DNA of 64,000 bases from Mesorhizobium sp. AR07 (GTDB lineage Bacteria > Pseudomonadota > Alphaproteobacteria > Rhizobiales > Rhizobiaceae): positions 3,714,501 to 3,778,500 of the forward strand of contig NZ_CP080525.1 of assembly GCF_024746815.1 (NCBI RefSeq), in the 5' to 3' direction. The position numbers and the translations under genes are program-made. Positions 50,039 through 59,414 of this stretch are shown one piece after another. The notes beneath the pieces are model-generated. The model saw nothing but the letters and a program-made list of their open reading frames with translations, was not told the origin of the DNA and ran no database searches. The first letter of the stretch is position 1; each line of letters opens with the position of its first letter.

Positions 50039-50311
50039 CTATCTGTCCAACACGGCGCGGATGGTTTCCATGGCGGTCACCAGCCGTCGCGACACTTCCT
50101 TGTTGGCGTCTTCCAGACGCTCGGCGCGCGCTTCGGAATTGTCGAGTTCCTGCGCCAGCCGGGAGCGGTCGGCGTTCATCCGCTGCACCTCGGCCTCTGC
50201 TTCCGAGTAATCGCGCTCGTGCTCGAGCTTGGCCGCAACGGCATTTTCCAGCCCTTCGATGGCCTTACCCAGCCGGGCGATGACTTCCTTGAGTGTGGTT
50301 TCCCCGGTCAT
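50039..50311 (-). CDS. DUF4164 family coiled-coil protein
   Basis: A 90-residue, almost wholly coiled-coil protein (LKEVIARLGKAIEGLENAVAAKLEHERDYSEAEAEVQRMNADRSRLAQELDNSEARAERLE...). DUF4164 proteins sit directly upstream of zapA in Rhizobiales and are probably division or envelope accessory proteins. The ATG at 50311 is preferred over 50338 because the added residues are unconserved-looking. Confidence 0.85.
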   Translation of the reverse strand: MTGETTLKEVIARLGKAIEGLENAVAAKLEHERDYSEAEAEVQRMNADRSRLAQELDNSEARAERLEDANKEVSRRLVTAMETIRAVLDR

Positions 50312-50571
50312 GGCTTCGTCCTGTGCCCTGCCCATCACCGAATCGTTCGCGTTCAGAACGCGTTATCCCGGAAACATTAGGCACCGGGTGAAGGCAACGT
50401 CAACAAAGCTCTCGCGACTGTCCCCTGCTAACGCTAATGTAGGCCCGCCACCGGCATCACAAGACCGGCAAATGCGCACCGATTTGTTGACTAAAAACCC
50501 GCGCCTGCTATGTGTCGCGCACCCTTTTCAAGGGCTCGCCCAAGCCCCAAACCCCCATTTCTGGAGGAACC

Positions 50572-52563
50572 ATGACGTCGCGTGAACAACATGACCGGAT
50601 GGCCAATGCGATCCGCTTTCTCTCCATGGACGCCGTCGAAAAGGCCCAGTCGGGCCATCCGGGCCTGCCTATGGGCTGCGCCGACATCGCCACGGTGCTG
50701 TTCACGCGCTTCCTGAAATATGACCCCAAGGCGCCGCACTGGCCCGATCGCGACCGCTTCATCCTGTCGGCCGGCCACGGTTCGATGCTGCTCTATTCGC
50801 TGCTGCATCTGACCGGTTATGAAGACATGACTATCGACCAGATCAAGCATTTCCGCCAGCTGGGCTCGAAGACCGCCGGCCACCCCGAATACGGCCATGC
50901 CACCGGCATCGAGACGACGACCGGCCCGCTCGGCCAGGGTCTCGCCAATTCGGTCGGCTTCGCGCTCGGCGAGCGCATCATGAACGCCGCCTTCGGCAAC
51001 GACCTGGTCGACCACTACACCTATGTGCTGTCCGGCGACGGCTGCCTGATGGAAGGCGTCAGCCAGGAAGCCATCGCGCTGGCCGGACACCTCAAGCTCA
51101 ACAAGCTGATCGTCTTCTGGGACAACAACAATATCTCGATCGACGGTCCGGTGTCGCTCGCCGACAACACCGACCAGGTCGCCCGCTTCCAGGCCTCCGG
51201 CTGGAACGCCAGCCACATCGACGGCACGGATCCCGAAGCCATCGCCTATGCCATCGAAGCCGCCCGCCATTCCGACAAGCCGACGCTGATCGCCTGCAAG
51301 ACGACCATCGGCTTCGGCGCGCCGACCAAGGCCGGCACCAACAAGGCGCACGGCTCGCCGCTCGGCGCCGACGAGATCGCCGGCGCGCGCAAGTTCTTCA
51401 ACTGGGAGTCGCCGCCCTTCGAGATTCCAGCCGACATCCTCGACGCCTGGCGCGCCGCCGGCAAGACCGGCGTCAAGGCGCGCACCGACTGGGAAGGCCG
51501 CCTTGCCAAGGCCGACGCCAAGCTGAAGGCCGAGTTCGAGCGCCGCATCGCCGGCAAGCTGCCGTCCAACTTCGACGCCGTCATCGCCGACTACAAGAAG
51601 AAGCTCTCGGTCGACAAGCCGAAGGTCGCCACCCGCAAATCGTCCGAGATGGCGCTGGAAATCATCAACGGCGCCGTGCCCGAGACCATCGGCGGTTCGG
51701 CCGACCTGACCGGCTCCAACAACACCAAGACCAGCCAGACCAAGAACATCACGCCCGACGACTATGGCCAGCGCTATGTCCACTATGGCATCCGCGAGCA
51801 TGGCATGGCCGCCGCGATCAACGGCCTGACGCTGCATGGCGGCCTCATCGCCTATGGCGGCACCTTCATGTGCTTCTCCGACTATGCCCGTCCGTCGATG
51901 CGGCTTTCCTCGCTGATGGGCATCCGCTCGATCTTCGTCATGACCCATGATTCCATCGGTCTGGGCGAAGACGGCCCGACCCACCAGCCGGTCGAGCATC
52001 TGGCGGCACTGCGCGCCATCCCGAACCACAATGTCTTCCGCCCGGCCGACGCGGTGGAAACCGCCGAATGCTGGCAGATCGCGATCGAGTCGGAAAAGAC
52101 GCCTTCGACGCTGGCGCTGACCCGCCAGAACCTGCCGACGGTGCGCACCGAGTTCTCGGCCAAGAACCTGAGCAGCCAGGGCGGTTACGAGCTGGCCGCC
52201 GCCAGCGGCAAGGCCGCGGTGACGATCTTCGCCACCGGCTCCGAGGTCGAGATCGCGCTCGCCGCCCGCGACTTGCTGGAAAAGCACGGCCATCCGACCC
52301 GCGTCGTGTCGATGCCTTGCTTCGAACTGTTCGACAAGCAGAGCGACGACTATCGCAAGACAACGATCGGCAACGCGCCGATCAAGATGGCGATCGAGGC
52401 CGGCATCCGCCAGGGCTGGGATCATCTCATCGGCTCCGACGGCATCTTCATCGGCATGACCGGCTTCGGCGCCTCGGGCACCATCGAGCAGCTCTATCCG
52501 CATTTCGGCATCACCGCCGAAGCAGCCGCCAAGGCAGCGGAAGCCCGCCTGCACGGCAAGTAA
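50572..52563 (+). CDS. tkt: Transketolase
   Basis: A 663-residue transketolase. The thiamine diphosphate motif is GDGCLMEGVSQEAIALAGHLKLNKLIVFWDNNNIS (near 150-180), and the pyrimidine domain has DYGQRYVHYGIREHGMAAAINGLTLHGG and GLGEDGPTHQPVEHLAALRAIPN. It moves two-carbon ketol units in the pentose phosphate pathway. GGAGGAACC precedes the ATG. It is the first of a carbon-metabolism block tkt-gap-(antiporter)-pgk-fba. Confidence 0.95.
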   Translation: MTSREQHDRMANAIRFLSMDAVEKAQSGHPGLPMGCADIATVLFTRFLKYDPKAPHWPDRDRFILSAGHGSMLLYSLLHLTGYEDMTIDQIKHFRQLGSKTAGHPEYGHATGIETTTGPLGQGLANSVGFALGERIMNAAFGNDLVDHYTYVLSGDGCLMEGVSQEAIALAGHLKLNKLIVFWDNNNISIDGPVSLADNTDQVARFQASGWNASHIDGTDPEAIAYAIEAARHSDKPTLIACKTTIGFGAPTKAGTNKAHGSPLGADEIAGARKFFNWESPPFEIPADILDAWRAAGKTGVKARTDWEGRLAKADAKLKAEFERRIAGKLPSNFDAVIADYKKKLSVDKPKVATRKSSEMALEIINGAVPETIGGSADLTGSNNTKTSQTKNITPDDYGQRYVHYGIREHGMAAAINGLTLHGGLIAYGGTFMCFSDYARPSMRLSSLMGIRSIFVMTHDSIGLGEDGPTHQPVEHLAALRAIPNHNVFRPADAVETAECWQIAIESEKTPSTLALTRQNLPTVRTEFSAKNLSSQGGYELAAASGKAAVTIFATGSEVEIALAARDLLEKHGHPTRVVSMPCFELFDKQSDDYRKTTIGNAPIKMAIEAGIRQGWDHLIGSDGIFIGMTGFGASGTIEQLYPHFGITAEAAAKAAEARLHGK

Positions 52564-52569
52564 GGCCTT

Positions 52570-52613
52570 GCCTGTCGCCCAAAAGCGTATCGCGGTTTTG
52601 GGACAACGGCAGG
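52570..52613. repeat. Palindromic repeat, family A-like copy 4
   Basis: GCCTGTCGCCCAAAA and TTTTGGGACAACGGCAGGC flank GCGTATCGCGG, the same core as family A with a different outer sequence. A second hairpin follows at 52631-52661 (CCGGCGAAA/TTTCGCCGG). Both are in the tkt-gap gap and may end the tkt transcript. Confidence 0.75.
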
Positions 52614-52775
52614 CGTGAAACAAAAATGCTCCGGCGAAACCGCGCAAAGCGATTTCGCCGGACTGGCCCAACCTAATCGATTTAAATCCACGTCGCTGCG
52701 GCTGGATTCTTTCCGCTTCCGCCGCTATGAAGCTGCGGACCCTTCGTCTGCCCTCCAGCTCCCCGGGAGAGAAAA

Positions 52776-53786
52776 ATGACCGTCAGAGTTGCCATCAACG
52801 GATTCGGCCGCATCGGCCGCAACATCCTGCGCGCCATCCATGAATCCGGCCGCAAGGACATCGACGTCGTCGCCGTCAACGACCTCGGCCCGGTCGAGAC
52901 CAACGCACATCTGCTGCGCTTTGACAGCGTGCATGGCCGTTTCCCGCACGAAGTCTCGGTTTCCGGCGACCAGATCACCGTCGGCAAGGAAAAGTTCAAG
53001 GTCACCGCGATCAAGGACCCGACCCAGCTGCCGTGGAAGGAACTGGGCGTCGACATCGCGCTCGAATGCACCGGCATCTTCACCGCCCGCGACAAGGCCG
53101 CCGCGCACCTGACCGCCGGCGCCAAGCGCGTGCTGGTCTCCGCACCCGCGGAAGGCGCCGACCTCACCGTCGTCTACGGCATCAACCACGACAAGCTGAC
53201 CAAGGATCACATCGTCATCTCGAACGCGTCGTGCACCACCAATTGCCTGGCGCCGCTGGCCGCCGTGCTGCACGAGACGGTCGGCATCGAAAAGGGCATG
53301 ATGACGACGATCCATTCCTACACCGGCGACCAGCCGACGCTGGACACCATGCACAAGGATCTCTACCGCGCCCGCGCCGCCGCCCTGTCGCAGATCCCGA
53401 CCTCGACCGGTGCCGCCAAGGCGATCGGCCTCGTCCTGCCCGACCTCAAGGGCAAGCTCGACGGCATCTCGATCCGCGTGCCGACGCCGAACGTCTCGGT
53501 CGTCGATTTCAAGTTCATCGCCAAGCGGCCGACCACCGTCCAGGAGATCAACGAGGCGGTCATCGCCGCTTCCAACGGCAGGCTGAAGGGCATTCTCGGC
53601 GTCACCCATCACCCGAACGTGTCGATCGACTTCAACCACGATCCGCGCTCCTCGATCATGGCGCTCGACCAGACCAAGGTGATGGACGGCAATTTCGTTT
53701 CGGTGCTGTCCTGGTACGACAATGAATGGGGTTTCTCCAACCGCATGTCCGACACCGCGGTCGCCTTCGGCAAGACCATCGCCTGA
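52776..53786 (+). CDS. gap: Glyceraldehyde-3-phosphate dehydrogenase
   Basis: A 336-residue type I GAPDH. The NAD-binding start VRVAINGFGRIGRNILRAI, the active-site Cys in ISNASCTTNCLAPLA (near 155) and the ending VMDGNFVSVLSWYDNEWGFSNRM are all canonical. GGGAGAGAAAA precedes the ATG. A perfect terminator follows. Confidence 0.96.
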   Translation: MTVRVAINGFGRIGRNILRAIHESGRKDIDVVAVNDLGPVETNAHLLRFDSVHGRFPHEVSVSGDQITVGKEKFKVTAIKDPTQLPWKELGVDIALECTGIFTARDKAAAHLTAGAKRVLVSAPAEGADLTVVYGINHDKLTKDHIVISNASCTTNCLAPLAAVLHETVGIEKGMMTTIHSYTGDQPTLDTMHKDLYRARAAALSQIPTSTGAAKAIGLVLPDLKGKLDGISIRVPTPNVSVVDFKFIAKRPTTVQEINEAVIAASNGRLKGILGVTHHPNVSIDFNHDPRSSIMALDQTKVMDGNFVSVLSWYDNEWGFSNRMSDTAVAFGKTIA

Positions 53787-53813
53787 TCGCAAGGCTTTCT
53801 TTTCGAGACCTGA

Positions 53814-53840
53814 AACGCCCGGCTTTGTCCGGGCGTTTTT
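53814..53840 (+). terminator. Intrinsic terminator of gap
   Basis: AACGCCCGG and CCGGGCGTT are 9-base perfect arms with a CTTTGT loop, and TTT follows, 27 bases after the stop. Confidence 0.92.
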
Positions 53841-54004
53841 CATGCGAGCGGCGCGCGCCTTCCGAATTTGTGGCTTGAGCGCCAAAACGCTCAGAAATCA
53901 GCGGCATAGGTCAAAAAGCCACCCTGCCGCCTTGCACTGGTCACGTCTTCGCCCCACTCTACCGTAAACCAGGAGACAGACGAATTTGAGGGGCTGATTT
54001 CAGG

Positions 54005-55894
54005 ATGGAGCATGCGATCTATCTCTTCACGCTGGTCGGCACAGCACTGGTCGTCGCCGCCGCGTTTTCGAGCCTGATTGCCTTCCGCTTCGGCGCTCCC
54101 CTGCTCTTGTTGTTCCTCTGCATCGGCCTCGCCACCGGCACCGACGGCCTCGGCATCGAATTCGACAATGCGCGGGTGGCTTATTTTGCCGGCTCACTGG
54201 CGCTGGCCGTCATCCTGTTCGATTCCGGTTTCGGCACGCCGCTCAACGCCTTGCGGCAGGCGGCAGGCCCGGCGTTGTCGCTGGCAACCTTGGGCGTGCT
54301 GCTGACCACTGGTCTGTTCGGCGCCGCTGCCCACTATCTGCTTGACCTCAGCTGGCTGGAATCCTTCCTGCTCGGCGCCGCCGTCGCCTCCACCGACGCC
54401 GCGGCGGTGTTCTTCCTGCTGCGCGCCGGCGAGATCAATCTGCGCGAACGGGTGCGTTCGACCCTCGAGGTGGAATCCGGCACCAACGACCCGATCGCCA
54501 TTTTCCTCACCATCACGCTGGTCGAGATCATCGCCGCCCACGCCAACCCCGAGGCCAATGTGCTGGTCACCAGCCTGATCCTCGGCTTCCTCCTCAATAT
54601 GGGCCTCGGTGCCGTCGTCGGCGTGCTCGGCGGCCTCGCCATCGTGCGCCTCGTCGATCGGCTCAATCTCGACCATGGCCTGCTGCCGATCTTCGTGCTG
54701 ACCCTGTCGCTGATGGTCTTCGCCGCCGCCGGCGCCATCGGCGGCTCCGGTTTCCTGGCGGTCTATATCGCCGGTCTCATTGCGGGCAATTCCGACATCC
54801 GCGCCGTCACCATCCTCAAGCGTTTCCAGGACGGCATGTCGTGGCTGGCGCAGATCATCATGTTCCTGATCCTCGGCCTGTTCGCGACGCCGTCGCAGTT
54901 TCCGGCGATCATGGTGCCGGCGGTGCTGCTCGGCCTGTTCCTGATGTTTATCGCCCGCCCGATCGCGGTCTGGCTCTGCCTGATCCCGTTCCGCTTGCCG
55001 CGTCCCGAAGTCGCCTTCGTCTCCTGGGTCGGCCTGCGTGGCGCGGTGTCGATCCTGCTCGCCATCACCCCGCTGCTCGGCGGCCTGGAAAACGGCCGTG
55101 TCATCTTCAACACCGCCTTCATCATCGTGCTGGTGTCGCTGGTCATCCAGGGCTGGACGGTCGGGCCGCTGGCACGTCGCCTCGGCCTGATCGTTCCGGC
55201 ACGCCTCGGGCCTCTGGACAAGGTCGAGCTGGAACTGCCGGGCTCGGCCCACCACGAACTGCTCGCCTATCGCGTCGCACCCGGCAGTCCGGTGGCGCGC
55301 GGCGAGCGCATCCCGCGCTGGGCGCGGCCCTCGCTGGTGCTGCGCGACGGCCGCTCGATGCGCTTCCAGGACATGGGCCGGCTCGCCGCCGGCGACCATG
55401 TCTATATCTTCGTGCCGGATCGTTACCCGCGCCTGCTCGACAAGCTGTTCGCCAGCCGCGCCGTGGTCGATCCCGAGGATGCGGATTTCTTCGGTGCCTT
55501 CGCCGTCGACCCGGCACGCTCCGCCGCCGAACTGGAAGCGGCCTATGCGCCTAGCCTGACCGAAGCCGAGCAAAAGCTCACCGTCGGCGCGCTGGTGACA
55601 GGGCGGCTCGGCGGTCATGCCGAATATGCCGACCGCGTGCTGCTCGGTCCGATCGAGCTGATCGTCCGCGACGTCGACGACAAGGGCAAGATCATAGGCC
55701 TTGGCCTTTCCTTCGAGCCGACCGCTCCGGTGGCGCGGGTGCCGGTGTTCCTGAGCGCCGGCGAAATCGGCGACCGTATCTCCGCCTTCATCCGCAACTG
55801 GCGCAAGCCGACCGAGACGCAGATGGAGGAGGGGCGGGTCGACGAAAAGCCGGCGCCGGAAACGCCTGCGGAGAAGGCAACGACCGAGAGTTGA
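54005..55894 (+). CDS. K+/H+ antiporter, NhaP2/CvrA type
   Basis: A 629-residue CPA1-family antiporter: about 12-13 membrane helices in residues 1-400 with ASTDAAAVFFLLR and EVESGTNDPIAIFLTI near residue 150 (the ion-binding ND), then a TrkA_C-like domain (near 405-490) and a CorC_HlyC-like domain (near 495-590). This layout matches NhaP2/CvrA, which keeps K+ and pH balance. It is placed between gap and pgk with its own leader, an unusual guest in the glycolytic block. A polar tail (KPAPETPAEKATTES) ends it. Confidence 0.88.
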   Translation: MEHAIYLFTLVGTALVVAAAFSSLIAFRFGAPLLLLFLCIGLATGTDGLGIEFDNARVAYFAGSLALAVILFDSGFGTPLNALRQAAGPALSLATLGVLLTTGLFGAAAHYLLDLSWLESFLLGAAVASTDAAAVFFLLRAGEINLRERVRSTLEVESGTNDPIAIFLTITLVEIIAAHANPEANVLVTSLILGFLLNMGLGAVVGVLGGLAIVRLVDRLNLDHGLLPIFVLTLSLMVFAAAGAIGGSGFLAVYIAGLIAGNSDIRAVTILKRFQDGMSWLAQIIMFLILGLFATPSQFPAIMVPAVLLGLFLMFIARPIAVWLCLIPFRLPRPEVAFVSWVGLRGAVSILLAITPLLGGLENGRVIFNTAFIIVLVSLVIQGWTVGPLARRLGLIVPARLGPLDKVELELPGSAHHELLAYRVAPGSPVARGERIPRWARPSLVLRDGRSMRFQDMGRLAAGDHVYIFVPDRYPRLLDKLFASRAVVDPEDADFFGAFAVDPARSAAELEAAYAPSLTEAEQKLTVGALVTGRLGGHAEYADRVLLGPIELIVRDVDDKGKIIGLGLSFEPTAPVARVPVFLSAGEIGDRISAFIRNWRKPTETQMEEGRVDEKPAPETPAEKATTES

Positions 55895-56038
55895 CACGGC
55901 GATCGTTTACGCCGCCCCTTATCCGCCACCACCACAGGCTTCGCACCGATCTCAAAATTTCGTTCCCGCCGCAGCCTAAGCCTTGCATCGTCGTTGGCGC
56001 GGGGTATGGTCCCCCGATTTTTCGCGAAAGGAACCCGC

Positions 56039-57235
56039 ATGGCCGCCTTCAAGACCCTGGACGACATCGGCAACATCAGCGGCAAGCGCGTGCTGGTGCG
56101 CGTCGACCTCAACGTTCCCGTCACTGAGGGCAAGGTCACCGACGCCACCCGCATCGAACGCATCGCCCCGACCATCGCCGAACTGTCCGGCAAGGGCGCC
56201 AAGGTCATCCTGCTGGCGCATTTCGGCCGCCCCAAGGATGGCCCTTCGCCCGAATTCTCGCTGGAGCCGATCGCCAGGGCAACGGCTGAGGTGCTTGGCC
56301 GCCCCGTCGGCTTCGCCAGCGACTGTGTCGGCGACACGGCCGGAAGCGCCATCGCCGCCATGAACAAGGGCGACGTGCTGCTGCTCGAAAATACCCGCTT
56401 CTACAAGGCCGAGGAGAAGAACGACCCGGCCTTCACCGAAAGGCTCGCCGCCTGTGGCGACATCTTCGTCAACGACGCCTTTTCCGCGGCGCACCGCGCC
56501 CACGCCTCGACGGAGGGGCTGGCGCGCCTGTTGCCTGCCTTCGCCGGCCGCACCATGCAGGCCGAACTCGAGGCACTGGAGAAAGGTCTGGGAAACCCGG
56601 TCCGTCCGGTGGTCGCCATTGTCGGCGGCGCCAAGGTCTCGACCAAGATCGACCTCTTGATGAACCTGGTGAAGAAGGTCGACGCGCTGGTCATCGGCGG
56701 CGGCATGGCCAACACCTTCCTCGCCGCGCGCGGCACCGATGTCGGCAAATCGCTGTGCGAGCATGATCTCGCCAGCACCGCCAAACAGATCATGATCGAG
56801 GCGGCCGAGGCCGGCTGCGCCATCATCCTGCCGGTCGACGGCGTCGTCGCCAAGGAATTCAAGGCGGGCGCGGCCTGCGAGACCGTCGCCATCTCGGACG
56901 TGCCGGCCGACGGCATGATCCTTGATGTCGGCGCCAAAACGGTGAAGACCATTGGCGAATGGATCGACCGCGCCGCGACGCTGGTCTGGAATGGCCCGCT
57001 CGGCGCCTTCGAGATCGCGCCCTTCGACCACGCGACGGTGGCGGCGGCGAAGCATGCGGCAGCGCGTACCAAGGCCGGCAAGCTGGTCTCGGTTGCCGGC
57101 GGCGGCGATACGGTGGCGGCGCTCAACCATGCCGGCGTCGCCGACGATTTTACTTACGTCTCGACAGCCGGCGGCGCCTTCCTGGAATGGATGGAAGGCA
57201 AGCCGCTGCCCGGCGTCGACGTGTTAAAGAAATAG
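56039..57235 (+). CDS. pgk: Phosphoglycerate kinase
   Basis: A 398-residue kinase. RVLVRVDLNVPVTEGKVTDATRI at the N terminus, ILLAHFGRPK, the hinge and ADP-binding GGAKVSTKIDLLMNLV, and the C-terminal SVAGGGDTVAALNHAGVADDFTYVSTAGGAFLEWMEG are diagnostic. GAAAGGA precedes the chosen ATG; the frame upstream is unlike the family. Confidence 0.96.
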   Translation: MAAFKTLDDIGNISGKRVLVRVDLNVPVTEGKVTDATRIERIAPTIAELSGKGAKVILLAHFGRPKDGPSPEFSLEPIARATAEVLGRPVGFASDCVGDTAGSAIAAMNKGDVLLLENTRFYKAEEKNDPAFTERLAACGDIFVNDAFSAAHRAHASTEGLARLLPAFAGRTMQAELEALEKGLGNPVRPVVAIVGGAKVSTKIDLLMNLVKKVDALVIGGGMANTFLAARGTDVGKSLCEHDLASTAKQIMIEAAEAGCAIILPVDGVVAKEFKAGAACETVAISDVPADGMILDVGAKTVKTIGEWIDRAATLVWNGPLGAFEIAPFDHATVAAAKHAAARTKAGKLVSVAGGGDTVAALNHAGVADDFTYVSTAGGAFLEWMEGKPLPGVDVLKK

Positions 57236-57360
57236 GCCCGGCGAGATCGACGGTGCGGCTGGCGGCGCCAGAGGCTTTCAATCGATTCGAGCTTTCCGAT
57301 GCCATTCCTTTGGCGCTAGACTTCCGTTAAGCGCGGAACAACCGTTTCAGGAGAAGCAGA

Positions 57361-58386
57361 ATGAGCGAACGTCTCGAAGACATTGCCGCCGCGATCGTGG
57401 CTGATGGCAAGGGCCTGCTGGCCGCCGACGAAAGTTCCGGCACCATCAAGAAGCGCTTCGACGTCATCGGCGTCGAATCGACAGCCGACAGCCGCCGCGA
57501 TTACCGCGAGATGATGTTCCGCGCCAGGGAGGCGATGACCCGGTACATTTCCGGCGTCATCCTCTACGACGAGACGATCCGCCAGAAGGCGGCCGACGGC
57601 ACGCCGCTGGTCGATATCATCAAGGCGGCCGGCGCCATCCCTGGCATCAAGGTCGATGCCGGCGCCAAGCCGCTGGCCGGTTTTCCCGGCGACACCATCA
57701 CCGAGGGCCTTGACGGCCTGCGCGAGCGCCTTGCCGATTACTACAAGCTCGGCGCCCGCTTCGCCAAATGGCGCGCGGTGATCGACATCGACACCGGCAA
57801 GGGCGTGCCTTCGGCCAATTCGATCGGTTCGAACACCCATGCGCTCGCCCGCTATGCGGCACTTTGCCAGGAGGCCGGCATCGTGCCCATCGTCGAGCCG
57901 GAAGTGTTGATGGACGGCGCCCACGACATCGACACCTGCTATGAGATTTCGAAGGCGACGCTGATGAAGCTCTACGACGAGCTCTACGCGGCGCGCGTTG
58001 TGCTCGAAGGCACGATCCTGAAGCCGAACATGGTCATCGCAGGCAAGAAATCCGGCAAGACGAACAGTCCGGAGGAAATCGCAGAAAAGACCATAAAACT
58101 GTTCCGCGAGACCGTGCCGACAGCGGTGCCGGGCATCGCCTTCCTCTCCGGTGGCCAGGAGGACGAGGAAGCGACCGCCAACCTCAACGCCATCAACGCC
58201 ATCGGGCCGCACCCGTGGAAGCTGACCTTCTCCTATGGCCGTGCACTGCAGGCCGCGCCGCAGAAAGCCTGGAGCGGCAAGGCAGCCAATGTCGCCGCCG
58301 GCCAGGCCGCCTTCACCCATCGCGCCCATATGAACCATCTGGCGGCACTCGGAAAATGGAAGGCGAGCCTGGAACAGGCCGCCTGA
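57361..58386 (+). CDS. fda: Class I fructose-bisphosphate aldolase
   Basis: A 341-residue class I aldolase. GKGLLAADESSGTIKKRFD near the N terminus, KWRAVIDI and the Schiff-base lysine in VVLEGTILKPNMVIAG (near 225) are visible, followed by VPGIAFLSGGQEDEEAT. Class I enzymes need no metal. AGGAG precedes the ATG. It lies 125 bases from pgk and ends with a strong terminator. Confidence 0.94.
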   Translation: MSERLEDIAAAIVADGKGLLAADESSGTIKKRFDVIGVESTADSRRDYREMMFRAREAMTRYISGVILYDETIRQKAADGTPLVDIIKAAGAIPGIKVDAGAKPLAGFPGDTITEGLDGLRERLADYYKLGARFAKWRAVIDIDTGKGVPSANSIGSNTHALARYAALCQEAGIVPIVEPEVLMDGAHDIDTCYEISKATLMKLYDELYAARVVLEGTILKPNMVIAGKKSGKTNSPEEIAEKTIKLFRETVPTAVPGIAFLSGGQEDEEATANLNAINAIGPHPWKLTFSYGRALQAAPQKAWSGKAANVAAGQAAFTHRAHMNHLAALGKWKASLEQAA

Positions 58387-58406
58387 CCACAGGTTCTCTC
58401 TCCTTG

Positions 58407-58435
58407 AAACCCGGGCCGACGCGCCCGGGTTTTTT
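58407..58435 (+). terminator. Intrinsic terminator after the aldolase
   Basis: AAACCCGGGC and GCCCGGGTTT form a strong stem with a CGACGC loop, followed by a run of T residues, 20 bases after the stop. Confidence 0.93.
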
Positions 58436-58500
58436 GTTTGTGCGACTTGCCGGGCTTGGGACGAGACGTCTGCGTCCTTATTTCCTCTCCGGCGCTGAAG

Positions 58501-58543
58501 CATGATCCCGAAAGTGGAAATCCGGTTTTCGGAGAAGATCATG
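58501..58543. repeat. Palindromic intergenic repeat, family B copy 3
   Basis: CATGATC and GATCATG outer arms with inner CCGAAAG/TTTTCGG, related to 25762 and 42915. Confidence 0.8.
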
Positions 58544-58616
58544 ATCGAACAAACAGCCGGCGATGTCGGTTTTCGCCCGTCCCGAACGTCCTTGGGATGA
58601 CAGACAGGAGAGGTTC

Positions 58617-59357
58617 ATGCATCGCAACAAGGTCGTTTCGCGTGAAGACTGGTTCCAGGCGCACAAGCAGCATCTGGCCCGCGAGAAGGAACTGACGCGG
58701 CTTCGCGAGCGCATCGCGGCCGAGCGGCGCGAACTGCCCTGGCTGAAAATCCGCAAGGATTACGTCTTCGAGACCGCGCAAGGGCCGAAAAGACTGGCCG
58801 ACCTGTTTGCCGGCAACAGCCAGTTGATCGTCTACCACTTCATGTTCGGGCCGGGGTGCAACCATCATTGCGAGGGCTGCTCTTTCCTTGCCGACCATAT
58901 CGACGGCGCCAACCAGCATCTCAGACATCACGACGTGTCGCTAGTGGTGATTTCGCGCGCACCGCTGGCCGAATTGCTGCCCTACAAGCAGCGCATGGGT
59001 TGGAAGTTCGACTGGGTGTCGTCCTACGCTTCGGATTTCAACTTCGACATGCAGGTCTCCTTCACCGACAAGCAGATCGCCGCCGGCGATACCACCTACA
59101 ATTTCGAGACCCGTCCGCGGACGTCGAAGGAGCTTCCCGGCACCAGCGTTTTCTACAGGGACGGGACCGGCGACATCTTCCTCACCTTCCTATCGCGCGC
59201 CCGCGGCGGCGAGGCACTCATCGGCACCTATGATTATCTCGACATGACGCCGAAGGGCCGCAACGAAACAGGCCCCTATCACGGCCTGATGGACTGGGTA
59301 CGCTTGCACGATGAATATGGCGACCGGTCTGGAACTCGGGAGACCTGTTGCGATTAG
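58617..59357 (+). CDS. DUF899 family thioredoxin-like protein
   Basis: A 246-residue protein of the DUF899 (AhpC-TSA-like) group. VVSREDWFQAHKQHLAREKELTRLRERIAAERRELPW is the helical start, and YHFMFGPGCNHHCEGCSFLADHIDG near residue 80 holds a CxxxCxxC cysteine cluster in a thioredoxin fold; GTYDYLDMTPKGRNE is near the end. The family is thought to be redox active, substrate unknown. GGAG and a suitable spacer fix the ATG at 58617. Confidence 0.88.
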   Translation: MHRNKVVSREDWFQAHKQHLAREKELTRLRERIAAERRELPWLKIRKDYVFETAQGPKRLADLFAGNSQLIVYHFMFGPGCNHHCEGCSFLADHIDGANQHLRHHDVSLVVISRAPLAELLPYKQRMGWKFDWVSSYASDFNFDMQVSFTDKQIAAGDTTYNFETRPRTSKELPGTSVFYRDGTGDIFLTFLSRARGGEALIGTYDYLDMTPKGRNETGPYHGLMDWVRLHDEYGDRSGTRETCCD

Positions 59358-59414
59358 CGCGACAGGCAGCCGCCGGTCGTTCACGTCAGCCGCAACATGC
59401 GCTAAAGGTGCGGC

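Noticed and set aside
54194..55897. Minus-strand open frame of 567 residues
   Set aside because: Antisense shadow of the antiporter gene.
57303..57330. GGAAC..CGTT before the aldolase as an EcfG promoter
   Set aside because: Spacing between GGAAC and CGTT is only a few bases, far from the required 16-17.
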